In this document: positions 1-6,009 of the stretch, in pieces
Layout of the letters: each line of letters begins with the position of its first letter
Position numbering within the stretch: the stretch's first letter is position 1
Assembly: GCA_016781225.1 (NCBI GenBank)
Contig: JADDQT010000090.1
Span: 1-7,610 of the forward strand
From: Actinomycetota bacterium
GTDB lineage: Bacteria > Actinomycetota > Acidimicrobiia > Acidimicrobiales > GCA-2861595
DNA: 7,610 nucleotides
Direction of reading: 5' to 3'
Notes under the pieces: model-generated
What the model was told of the DNA's origin: nothing
Database searches by the model: none
The model's input: only the letters and a program-made list of their open reading frames with translations
Made by a program: the position numbers and the translations under genes

Positions 1-232
1 CGCCATCGGCGACGACGCCGGGCTTCCCGCCATCCTCGCCGCCACCGGCGACAAGCCGGCGATCCGCCGGAGGGCAGTCATCGCCCTCGCCCCGTTCGAG
101 GGCGCCGAGGTCGAAGTCGCCCTCCGGCGCGCCCTCGACGATCGGGACTGGCAGGTCCGCCAGGCCGCCGAGGATCTGCTGGAGCAGAGCCCTGGCCGAG
201 CCCCGCCGGACGCACTAGGAAGTCGCCGATGA
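1..232 (+). CDS. HEAT-repeat protein, C-terminal fragment (5' end outside window)
   Basis: An open frame enters from the left edge (first full codon at base 2) and stops at TGA 230-232, giving 76 visible residues. The residues form at least one clear HEAT/PBS-lyase-like helical pair: Ala- and Leu-rich helices separated by a short turn, with the typical pattern of an Asp-Asp-Arg-Asp-Trp-x-Val-Arg-x-Ala-Ala helix near residues 50-61. Such repeats are protein-protein interaction scaffolds, so no enzymatic role can be assigned. The last 15 or so residues are Pro/Gly/Arg-rich and probably disordered. The stop codon overlaps the bioA start (ATGA), which suggests cotranscription and translational coupling with the biotin operon. 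The biological link to biotin is unknown. Identification as a HEAT-type repeat is fairly sure; the full architecture cannot be seen. Confidence 0.72.
   Translation, partial: AIGDDAGLPAILAATGDKPAIRRRAVIALAPFEGAEVEVALRRALDDRDWQVRQAAEDLLEQSPGRAPPDALGSRR
217..222 (+). promoter_or_regulatory. Ribosome binding site of bioA
   Basis: AGGAAG lies six bases before ATG 229, inside the last codons of the upstream HEAT-repeat gene. It is the strongest Shine-Dalgarno-like site in the window and fixes the bioA start at 229 despite the overlap with the preceding stop codon. Confidence 0.7.
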
Positions 233-1542
233 CCGAGGGTGCTCAGGGCGGCGCGACCGACGCATGGGCCAAACGGGACACAGCCGTGGTCTGGCACGGC
301 TTCACCCAGATGTCCTCCTACCTCGAAGACGCCCCCGTGATCGTGGAACGCGCCGAGGGTCACGAGCTGATCGACGTCGACGGCAACCGTTACCTCGACG
401 CCATCTCCTCGCTCTGGGTCAACACCCTCGGGCACAGGGTGCCGGAGCTGGACGAAGCCCTGCGCCGCCAGCTCGAGCTCGTCTCCCACTCCACCATGCT
501 GGGCAACGGCAACCGCGTCGTCGTCGAGTTTGCCGAGGCCCTGGCAGCGGTGGTGCCGGTGGACCGCCCCCACATGGTCTTCGCCTCGGACGGGGCCGCC
601 GCCGTCGAGCAGGCCCTCAGGATCGCCTTCCAGTTCTGGACCAACCGGGGCGTGACGGGGCGCAACTCCTTCCTGGCCTTCGGCGGCGCCTACCACGGCG
701 ACACGGTGGGAGCCCTGTCCGTCGGGGCAGGCGGCTTCGGTACCGACGTGTTCGACCCTCTCCGCTTCCCCGTGTTGCGGGCGCCCAGCTTCGACGACCC
801 GTCGTGCCTCGACGTGGCGGCGGCGATGGTGGCCGACCACGCCCACGAGGTGGCCGCCGTGGTGGTCGAGCCCCTGGTGCAGGGGGCCGCGGGCATGCGC
901 ATGGCCGGTCCGCAGGGCTTCCCCGAGCTGGCGGCTGCCTGCCGCCGACACGACGTGCTGCTCATCTGTGACGAGGTGGCCACCGGCTTCGGGCGCACCG
1001 GCACCCTCTTCGCATCCGAGCAGTGCGGCCTTCGCCCCGACGTCCTGTGCCTGGGCAAGGGCATCACCGGCGGCTACCTGCCCCTGTCGGCCACCGTGGT
1101 CGCCGGGCACGTCTTCGACGCCTTCCTCGGTCCCGACCCGTCCCCCCGCACGCTCCACCACGGCCACAGCTATGGAGGCAACGCCTTGGCCGCGGCCGTG
1201 GCGCTGCGACACCTCCAGCTCCTCGCCGAGCGGGACGTGCTGGCCAACGTCCGGGCCCGTTCCACCCAGCTGGAGCGCCTGCTGTGGGACCAGGTGGCGC
1301 CGTTGCCCGCAGTGGCCGAGGTACGGGTGAAGGGCCTGATGGCGGGAATCGACCTCGAGTCCCCGAAGCCCTCCTTGCGCTGGGGCCGGCGCGTCTGCGC
1401 CGAGGCGGTCAGACGGGGGGTTCTGCTCCGCCCTCTGGGAGACGTGGTGGTGCTCATGCCTCCGCTCACGGTGACCGCCGAGGAAGTCGAGCGGATCGTG
1501 GAGGTGTTGGCCGCGGCCATCGCCGAGGTCACGGCCCCATGA
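229..1542 (+). CDS. bioA: 7,8-diaminopelargonate (DAPA) aminotransferase, BioA, possibly lysine-dependent
   Basis: This PLP-dependent class III aminotransferase converts KAPA to DAPA, the middle step of biotin ring assembly, in the cytoplasm. Its 437 residues are close to the usual 430-450. Visible motifs: GAYHGDT around Y155 (PLP stacking), DEVATGFGRTG with D248 (pyridine nitrogen contact), LGKGITGG with K277 (Schiff-base lysine), HGHSYGGN, and RPLGD with R401 (substrate carboxylate contact). These match E. coli Y144, D245, K274 and R391. The amino-donor side differs from the SAM-using enzymes: WHGF (residues 22-25) replaces WHPY, and SSLWVN (60-65) replaces SSWWAA. Together with GITGGYLP and RPLGDVV these features resemble the Bacillus subtilis enzyme, which uses lysine. 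ATG 229 follows an AGGAAG site. The 3' end overlaps bioF by 4 bp. Function is very sure; donor identity is inference. Confidence 0.95.
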   Translation: MTEGAQGGATDAWAKRDTAVVWHGFTQMSSYLEDAPVIVERAEGHELIDVDGNRYLDAISSLWVNTLGHRVPELDEALRRQLELVSHSTMLGNGNRVVVEFAEALAAVVPVDRPHMVFASDGAAAVEQALRIAFQFWTNRGVTGRNSFLAFGGAYHGDTVGALSVGAGGFGTDVFDPLRFPVLRAPSFDDPSCLDVAAAMVADHAHEVAAVVVEPLVQGAAGMRMAGPQGFPELAAACRRHDVLLICDEVATGFGRTGTLFASEQCGLRPDVLCLGKGITGGYLPLSATVVAGHVFDAFLGPDPSPRTLHHGHSYGGNALAAAVALRHLQLLAERDVLANVRARSTQLERLLWDQVAPLPAVAEVRVKGLMAGIDLESPKPSLRWGRRVCAEAVRRGVLLRPLGDVVVLMPPLTVTAEEVERIVEVLAAAIAEVTAP

Positions 1543-2693
1543 GGTTGGCGACGGCCACTGCTTGGTCCCGGTGGGCCGAGCGTGAGGGCGCCCGCATCCG
1601 AGCCGACGGCCGCTGGCGTACGGTTCGAGACTTCGACGGTGCCGGCCCCCACGGTCGGGTGCCGGACGGTGACGGATACCGGTCCGTGGTGTCCTTTGCC
1701 TCCAACGACTACCTCGGCCTGAGCCGGCACCCCGCCGTGGTGGCAGCTGCTCACGACGCCCTCGACCGTTGGGGAGCGGGGTCGGGATCGGCACGTCTCG
1801 TCACCGGCTCCCGACCGGTGCACAGCGAGCTCGAGGCGGAGCTGGCCGAGTGGAAGGGAACGGAGCGAGCGGCGCTGTTCCCCACCGGCTTCGCCGCCAA
1901 CCTTGGTGTCCTCACGGCGATAGGTACCGCGGGCACCCACATCCTCTCCGACGAACGCAACCACGCGTCGATCGTGGACGGCTGCCGCCTGTCCCGAGCC
2001 GACGTCACCGTTTATCCCCACGGCGACGTGGGGTCGGTCGAACGCAGTCTGCGCCGGCCGGGCCGCGCCCTGGTCGTGACCGACGCGGTGTTCTCCATGG
2101 ACGGGGACGCGGCACCGGTGGCCGAGCTGTCAGAGGCCTGTCAACACCACGGCGCCCTACTGGTGCTCGACGAAGCCCACGCCGTGTTGAGTCCCGAACC
2201 GGCCCTCGGGGACTGCCAGGTGCTCCGGGTGGGCACCCTCTCGAAGACCCTGGGGGCCCTCGGCGGCTACGTGGCCGGTCCGGCGGAGCTGGTGGACCTC
2301 GTGGTCAACCTGGCTCGCCCGTACATCTACACCACGGCGTCCACGCCGGCCGACACCGCCGCCGCCCTGGCCGCCGTGAGGGTCGTCCGCTCTCCCGAGG
2401 GGGATGAGCTCCGCTCACGGCTGCGGGCCAACGTGGAGTTGTTGTCCCCCGGCCACCCGTCACCGATCGTCTCCGTGGTGCTGGGAGACGAGGGCCGCGC
2501 CATGGACGCGTCCCGCCGGCTGCTCGACCAGGGACTGCTGGTCCCCGCCATCCGTCCGCCGACGGTTCCGGCCCACAGCGCACGGCTGCGGATCACGCTG
2601 TCGGCGGAACACCAGAGGGCACAGGTGGAGCGGATCGTCTCGGCCCTCGCCGCCCTCGCCGCCCTCGGACGGGACCACTCCTCCGGTGGATAA
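1539..2693 (+). CDS. bioF: 8-amino-7-oxononanoate (KAPA) synthase, BioF
   Basis: This PLP-dependent alpha-oxoamine synthase condenses pimeloyl thioester with L-alanine to give KAPA, the first step of the conserved biotin ring pathway. Its 384 residues equal the family norm. Motifs in order: FASNDYLGL near residues 51-59, GSGSARLVTGS, DERNHAS with H142 (stacks on PLP; E. coli H133), FSMDGDAAP, LDEAHA with D211 and H214 (E. coli D204 and H207), GTLSKTLGALGG with K236 (Schiff-base lysine), and AIRPPTVP near the C-terminus. The loop after DEAHA is shorter than in E. coli BioF and lacks the usual Gly-rich segment. The start is ATG 1539, overlapping the bioA stop (ATGA), with GAGGT nine bases upstream. 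The frame is open far upstream, but that part is a shadow of bioA. The 3' end overlaps bioD by 8 bp. Confidence 0.95.
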   Translation: MRLATATAWSRWAEREGARIRADGRWRTVRDFDGAGPHGRVPDGDGYRSVVSFASNDYLGLSRHPAVVAAAHDALDRWGAGSGSARLVTGSRPVHSELEAELAEWKGTERAALFPTGFAANLGVLTAIGTAGTHILSDERNHASIVDGCRLSRADVTVYPHGDVGSVERSLRRPGRALVVTDAVFSMDGDAAPVAELSEACQHHGALLVLDEAHAVLSPEPALGDCQVLRVGTLSKTLGALGGYVAGPAELVDLVVNLARPYIYTTASTPADTAAALAAVRVVRSPEGDELRSRLRANVELLSPGHPSPIVSVVLGDEGRAMDASRRLLDQGLLVPAIRPPTVPAHSARLRITLSAEHQRAQVERIVSALAALAALGRDHSSGG

Positions 2694-3321
2694 GGACCTG
2701 TTCAGACCTGAGCACCTGGTGCTCGTGACCGGCACTGGCACCGGCACGGGCAAGACGTGGGTGGGAGCACGCCTGCTGGCTGCATGGCGTGCCGACGGCC
2801 ACACCGTGGCGGCTCGAAAGCCTGTGCAGTCCCACGACCCCGGCGCCGAGGCCTCCGACGCCGAAGTGCTGGCCGGAGCAACCGGAGAGCAACCCGAATC
2901 GGTGTGTCCAGTCCATCGCTGGTACGAGGTGCCCATGGCCCCGCCCATAGCCGCCGAGCTGCTCGACCGGCCTGCCTTCAGCGTGGGAGACCTGGTCGGC
3001 GAGCTGGTCTGGCCGAGCGGCGTCCGCTACGGGTTGGTCGAGGGCGTGGGAGGGCCCCTGTCTCCGATCGCTTCCACCGGCGACACGGTCGCTCTGGCCG
3101 AGGCGGTGAAGCCGGACACCGTGGTGCTGGTGACCCCCACCGAGCTGGGCACCATCAACGCCGTGCTGCTGGCCGCTTCTGTCCTCCACGACCCCGTCGT
3201 GTTCCTCAACCGCTACCGGGAGGAGAACCCCCTCCATGCCAGGAACGCCCAGTGGCTGCGGGAGCGGAGCGGGCTCGACGTGGTGACCGGCGTCGACGCT
3301 CTGGTCAGCCGGCTGTCGTAG
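2686..3321 (+). CDS. bioD: Dethiobiotin synthetase, BioD
   Basis: This enzyme carboxylates DAPA with CO2 and ATP and closes the ureido ring to give dethiobiotin; it normally works as a cytoplasmic homodimer. The 211 residues fit the family. The P-loop TGTGTGTGKT (residues 15-24) is a Thr-Gly repeat ending in the GKT lysine K23, close to the mycobacterial version. RKPVQSH holds the second conserved lysine, K45. VEGVGGPLSP holds E119 and the Gly-Gly motif. TPTELGTINAVLL and an NRY segment follow, as expected for the nucleotide-base side. The start is uncertain: GTG 2686 overlaps the end of bioF by 8 bp and gives a 14-residue lead before the P-loop; GTG 2719 or 2725 would give a very short lead. 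No strong ribosome binding site is seen, so coupling to bioF is likely. The stop codon lies inside the downstream palindrome. Confidence 0.92.
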   Translation: MDKDLFRPEHLVLVTGTGTGTGKTWVGARLLAAWRADGHTVAARKPVQSHDPGAEASDAEVLAGATGEQPESVCPVHRWYEVPMAPPIAAELLDRPAFSVGDLVGELVWPSGVRYGLVEGVGGPLSPIASTGDTVALAEAVKPDTVVLVTPTELGTINAVLLAASVLHDPVVFLNRYREENPLHARNAQWLRERSGLDVVTGVDALVSRLS

Positions 3322-3427
3322 TACAGCCATGCGGAACTACCGGGCATGTTCGTCTTCTCGAATCATCGCGATAACCAGGTCGTTTGCCTTCGGCGAACAT
3401 GCCCGGTAGTTCCGACGGTCTGTACTA
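3319..3427. repeat. Composite inverted repeat between convergent biotin operons; possible bidirectional terminator or MITE-like element
   Basis: The outer arms TAGTACAG (3319-3326) and CTGTACTA (3420-3427) are perfectly complementary over 8 bp. After a 5/5-base internal mismatch, the inner arms 3332-3352 and 3394-3414 pair perfectly over 21 bp. The loop is 41 bases (3353-3393), richer in A+T than its surroundings, and holds the small palindrome ATCGCGAT (3365-3372). The left end includes the bioD stop codon and the right end lies one base from the bsaP stop codon, so the element fills the whole convergent gap. It would fold into a long hairpin in RNA from either strand, which fits transcription termination or 3'-end protection. 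There is no U-tract on either side and the loop is unusually long, so it is not a textbook intrinsic terminator. TA at both ends leaves open a miniature transposable element. Confidence 0.85.
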
Positions 3428-3428
3428 G

Positions 3429-3605
3429 TCAAGCTCTACGCCAATCCTGAGCGTGCTCGCCGCAGCGGGCCACGAAGCCCCTGGGGGTGACCTGTACCGC
3501 CATCCGGCGCCCACATTGCTCGCAGTGCCGCGGCGGGTCGAGCGGGGGCGTGCAGCCAGCGCAGTCGATGGCCGATCGGCCGCAGCCCGAGCAGTGAGCC
3601 CTCAA
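3429..3605 (-). CDS. bsaP: Biotin synthase auxiliary protein, BsaP-like cysteine-rich small protein
   Basis: This 58-residue protein is read directly after bioB. TTG 3605-3603 overlaps the bioB stop (TTGA), and TGA lies at 3431-3429. It carries seven cysteines: C5-x2-C8, C15-x2-C18, C28-x2-C31 and C48, plus H51. The core reads PPRHCEQCGRRM-x-VQVTPRGF-x-A-x-C-x2-H (about residues 24-51). From memory this matches the actinobacterial family of proteins encoded beside bioB that mycobacterial BioB needs for activity, thought to serve its iron-sulfur chemistry. A metal or Fe-S centre bound by the CxxC pairs is likely. The gene has no strong ribosome binding site and should be translated by coupling to bioB. 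A longer open frame on the same strand (stop near 3436) lacks cysteines and is a shadow. The gene identity is well supported by motif and position; the TTG start is the least sure part. Confidence 0.82.
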   Translation of the reverse strand: MRAHCSGCGRSAIDCAGCTPPLDPPRHCEQCGRRMAVQVTPRGFVARCGEHAQDWRRA

Positions 3606-4618
3606 AGAACCCGTGACAGGGCGGCAACCGGCATGCGCAGGTCGGCCAGCATCTGAAGGTCCTGCTCAGGGGCGCGGCCGAGCGTGGTCAGGTAGTTGCC
3701 CACGATGAGGGCGTTGATCCCTGCGGTCAGGCCCATGGCCTGCAGCTCGCGCAGCGTCACCTCTCGGCCGCCGGCGTAACGGAGCAGGACGCTCGGAAGG
3801 GCCAGGCGGAACAGCGCTATCCAGTGGATGGCTTCGAGGGGCTCGAGCAGGGGGCGCCGGCCGAGCGGTGTCCCCGGACGGGGGTTCAAGAAGTTGACCG
3901 GCACCTCGGCGGGACCAACCTGGCGAAGCTGGCCCAGCAGCTCGAGGCGCTGGGCGATGGTCTCACCCATCCCCAAGAGGACGCCGCAACACAGCTCCAT
4001 GCCCGCGCCCTGAACCAGCCGGCAGGTCCGGAAGCGCTCCTCCCAGGTGTGGGTGGTCACCACCCGCGGGAAGAAGGAGCGCGCCGTCTCCAGGTTGTGG
4101 TTGTAGCGGTGCGTGCCGGCGACCGCCAGACGCTCGGCCTGGTCGCCATCGAGGATCCCCGCGCTGACCGCCACCCGCAGGCCGGTCTCCTTGCCCACCA
4201 TGGGGACCAGCTCCTCCAGTCGCTGCATGATCCGCTCGTCCGGCCCTCGAACGGCGAGGACAAGGCAGAACTCGGTGGCGCCGCTGGCTGCTGTCTCCCG
4301 CGCCGCGGCCATCACCTCTTCGGTGTCGAGGAACGCGGTGGCTTTGACAGGAGAGTCGAACCGGGCCGACTGGCTGCAGAACCCGCAGTCCTCCGGGCAC
4401 CCGCCGGTCTTGGCCGACAGGATGCCCTCGACCTCGACTTCGGGCCCGCACCAGGAGAGGCGCACCTCGTGGGCCAGCGAGGCCAGCGCCGGCACCGACT
4501 CGGGTGCGAGCCGTGACAGCGCCTCCAGCTCGTGCGGGGCGAGTTGGCGCCGCTCCTCGAGCAGGGCGGTGCCGGCCGCGGCCAGCAGGGCCCGAGCGTC
4601 GCCTGCAGACTCGGTCAC
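3602..4618 (-). CDS. bioB: Biotin synthase, BioB (radical SAM enzyme)
   Basis: BioB inserts sulfur into dethiobiotin to give biotin, using SAM radical chemistry and sacrificing an auxiliary Fe-S cluster. The 338 residues match the family. The radical-SAM cluster motif GGCPEDCGFCSQS supplies C74, C78 and C81. ATEFC supplies C118 (E. coli C97), MELCCG supplies C210 (E. coli C188), and LLRYAGGRE supplies R280 (E. coli R260). YNHNLET, NFLNPRPGTPLG and IVGNYLTTLGR are typical of actinobacterial BioB. The cysteine equivalent to E. coli C128 is absent: residues 146-156 read GLRVAVSAGIL. The start is taken as GTG 4618, 40 bases after the mreB stop; the frame stays open upstream only because it shadows mreB. 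No clear ribosome binding site is visible, and a 10-codon upstream frame overlaps the start. bsaP follows with a 4-bp overlap. Confidence 0.94.
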   Translation of the reverse strand: MTESAGDARALLAAAGTALLEERRQLAPHELEALSRLAPESVPALASLAHEVRLSWCGPEVEVEGILSAKTGGCPEDCGFCSQSARFDSPVKATAFLDTEEVMAAARETAASGATEFCLVLAVRGPDERIMQRLEELVPMVGKETGLRVAVSAGILDGDQAERLAVAGTHRYNHNLETARSFFPRVVTTHTWEERFRTCRLVQGAGMELCCGVLLGMGETIAQRLELLGQLRQVGPAEVPVNFLNPRPGTPLGRRPLLEPLEAIHWIALFRLALPSVLLRYAGGREVTLRELQAMGLTAGINALIVGNYLTTLGRAPEQDLQMLADLRMPVAALSRVL

Positions 4619-4647
4619 GGCCAGTGGATCACAGCAGGCTCGGTCAC
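4615..4647 (-). other. Possible 10-codon upstream ORF overlapping the bioB start
   Basis: GTG 4647 opens a frame encoding MTEPAVIHWP, whose TGA (4617-4615) overlaps the bioB GTG as GTGA. Its first codons repeat the bioB start region: the 15-mer at 4634-4648 matches 4605-4619 with one mismatch, 29 bases apart. It could be a leader peptide coupled to bioB, or simply a local duplication of the start site. No ribosome binding site is visible, so translation is doubtful. Confidence 0.25.
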
Positions 4648-4658
4648 GAGCAGCCGAA

Positions 4659-5666
4659 TCAAAGGGGCTCCGGGCCCATGAACAGGTCCATGAGGGAGTC
4701 GAACGCCTCGAGGCACTTGCCCGCGCCGAGCACCACGCACTCGAGGGGAGCATTGACCAGCCGCACGGGGATGGCCGTCTCCGCCGAGAGCCGGCGGTCG
4801 AGGCCTCGCAGCATCCCGCCGCCACCCACCAGGTTGATGCCCTGCACGATCAGGTCCTGCGCCAGCTCGGGTGGAGCCTGGCCCAGGCACTGCACCACCG
4901 AGTCCACGATTGCGGTCACCTGCTCGTCGATGGCGGTGCGCACCTCCTCCGGGGAGAGGATGACGTTCTTCGGCAGGCCGGTCATGAGGTCCCGGCCCCG
5001 AACCTCGGCCTTGGCGGTGTTGTCCACCGGGTAGGCGGTGCCGATGGCCACCTTGATCTCCTCGGCCGTGCGCTCGCCGATGGCGATTCCGTACTCGCGG
5101 CGCACCCACACCTGCAGGGCGGCGTCGATGTCGAAGCTGCCCACCCGGATGGCTCGGAGCGCCACGACCCCACCCAGGGAGATGACGGCGGTCTCGCTCG
5201 TACCGCCACCCACGTCCACCACCATGTTGCCCAGCGGTTCGTGAATGGGCAGCCCAGCCCCGAGGGCGGCGGCCATGGGCTGGCCGATGAGGTACGTCTC
5301 GGCCGCACCGGCGCGCCGGGCAGCCTCTTCCACGGCCCTGCGCTCCACCTCGGTGATGGCCGACGGCACGCAGATCAGCACACGGGGCCTGTTCATCCGG
5401 CTGACCCCGGCCCGCTTGAGCAGGAGCCGGATCATCCGCTGTGTGACCTCGAAGTCGGTGATGGCGCCCTTGCGAAGCGGTCTGACGGCAACGATGTAGC
5501 CCGGCGTCCTGCCGATCATCTGCCACGCCTCGTGACCCATGGCCAGCACGTCGTGGGTCTTCTCGTTCAGCGCGATGACGGTGGGCTCGTTGAGGACGAT
5601 GCCCTTGTGGCGGGCGTAGACGAGGGTGTTGGCCGTACCCAGGTCGATGGCCAGGTCCTTGCCCAT
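4659..5666 (-). CDS. mreB: Rod shape-determining actin homologue MreB
   Basis: MreB forms membrane-bound ATP-dependent filaments that direct the elongation machinery of the cell wall. The 335 residues match the family. Visible motifs: phosphate-1 loop AIDLGTANTLVY (residues 6-17, D8), CVPSAITEVERRA (99-111), PMAAALGAG (130-138), phosphate-2 loop MVVDVGGGTSETAVISLGG (148-166, D151, T156), and the adenosine motif LVGGGGMLRGLDRRL (279-293). Q129 sits where MreB normally has the catalytic Glu (actin Gln137 by my alignment); T156, the other position linked to hydrolysis, is kept. The ATG at 5666 lies 15 bases after the stop of a small membrane-protein gene, with GGTAG nearby as a weak ribosome binding site. 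No mreC, mreD or penicillin-binding protein gene follows; bioB is next, after 40 bases. MreB versus the paralogue Mbl cannot be settled here. Confidence 0.95.
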   Translation of the reverse strand: MGKDLAIDLGTANTLVYARHKGIVLNEPTVIALNEKTHDVLAMGHEAWQMIGRTPGYIVAVRPLRKGAITDFEVTQRMIRLLLKRAGVSRMNRPRVLICVPSAITEVERRAVEEAARRAGAAETYLIGQPMAAALGAGLPIHEPLGNMVVDVGGGTSETAVISLGGVVALRAIRVGSFDIDAALQVWVRREYGIAIGERTAEEIKVAIGTAYPVDNTAKAEVRGRDLMTGLPKNVILSPEEVRTAIDEQVTAIVDSVVQCLGQAPPELAQDLIVQGINLVGGGGMLRGLDRRLSAETAIPVRLVNAPLECVVLGAGKCLEAFDSLMDLFMGPEPL

Positions 5667-5681
5667 CGTCTACCGATGCAC

Positions 5682-5876
5682 CTAATGCACCCGGCGGCGT
5701 CGGCGCCACGTGGGGGCTGGAGCCGGCTCGCCACCCGGCGCCAGGGCCCGCAAGCCCCTGTGGAACTCGTCGATGCCGGACTCCATGGACGTGGGCTTGC
5801 GGTGGCGCGCCCACAGCACGAGCGATCCGACCACGCTGCCGCCCAAGGCGATCACGAGGTAGAGGAGGTTGCTCAT
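5682..5876 (-). CDS. Small single-pass membrane protein upstream of mreB
   Basis: This 64-residue protein has one hydrophobic helix at about residues 4-23, starting almost at the N-terminus. A basic stretch (RHRKP) follows, then a conserved-looking soluble segment with SGIDEFHRGLRAL, then a Pro-rich, Arg-rich tail ending RRRRRVH. The positive charges after the helix predict an N-out, C-in anchor with a short cytoplasmic tail. Similar small actinobacterial proteins with a helix followed by an E/D-F-x-R-x-L-x-A-L motif are familiar to me, but I know of no assigned function. ATG 5876 is preceded by GGAAAC at a suitable distance. The gene lies 15 bases upstream of mreB on the same strand, so the two are almost certainly cotranscribed; a role near the MreB filament at the membrane is inference from context. 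Confidence 0.78.
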   Translation of the reverse strand: MSNLLYLVIALGGSVVGSLVLWARHRKPTSMESGIDEFHRGLRALAPGGEPAPAPTWRRRRRVH

Positions 5877-5927
5877 CGACCGTTTCCGGGCAACGCCAAG
5901 GGGGGAAGTGGAGGTGTCACGCCGACA

Positions 5928-5933
5928 ATGCTA
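5928..5933 (-). promoter_or_regulatory. Candidate -10 element for the membrane protein-mreB-bioB-bsaP operon
   Basis: On the minus strand TAGCAT lies about 50 bases before the ATG at 5876, in the only gap upstream of this operon. No convincing -35 hexamer is seen at 16-18 bases upstream. The position is sensible, but a six-base match alone is weak. Confidence 0.3.
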
Positions 5934-6009
5934 CGGGCATCGGTGACGGCAACGGAATGGCACGTCGCCGGCTTGTCCGGCCGAGGATCGGCGTCTCCGT
6001 TCCCTCCCC

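Noticed and set aside
1023..1538. Upstream extension of the bioF frame inside bioA
   Set aside because: The extension is Arg/Pro-rich out-of-frame bioA sequence. The BioF family starts near ATG 1539, which has the usual overlap and ribosome binding site.
1170..2021. A 283-codon minus-strand frame antisense to bioA and bioF
   Set aside because: It is opposite two certain genes, has low-complexity composition and no recognisable domain.
3319..3427. Integron attC site
   Set aside because: The palindrome lacks the conserved core sites (RYYYAAC and GTTRRRY) at its ends, its stem is perfectly paired without extrahelical bases, and no integrase or cassette array is present.
3436..3627. A 63-codon minus-strand frame with an ATG start overlapping the end of bioB
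   Set aside because: It encodes an Arg/Pro/Leu-rich sequence without motifs, while another frame of the same strand gives the cysteine-rich BsaP pattern.
4619..4825. N-terminal extension of the bioB frame into mreB
   Set aside because: The extra residues are Ser/Arg/Cys-rich out-of-frame mreB sequence; GTG 4618 gives a normal BioB length.
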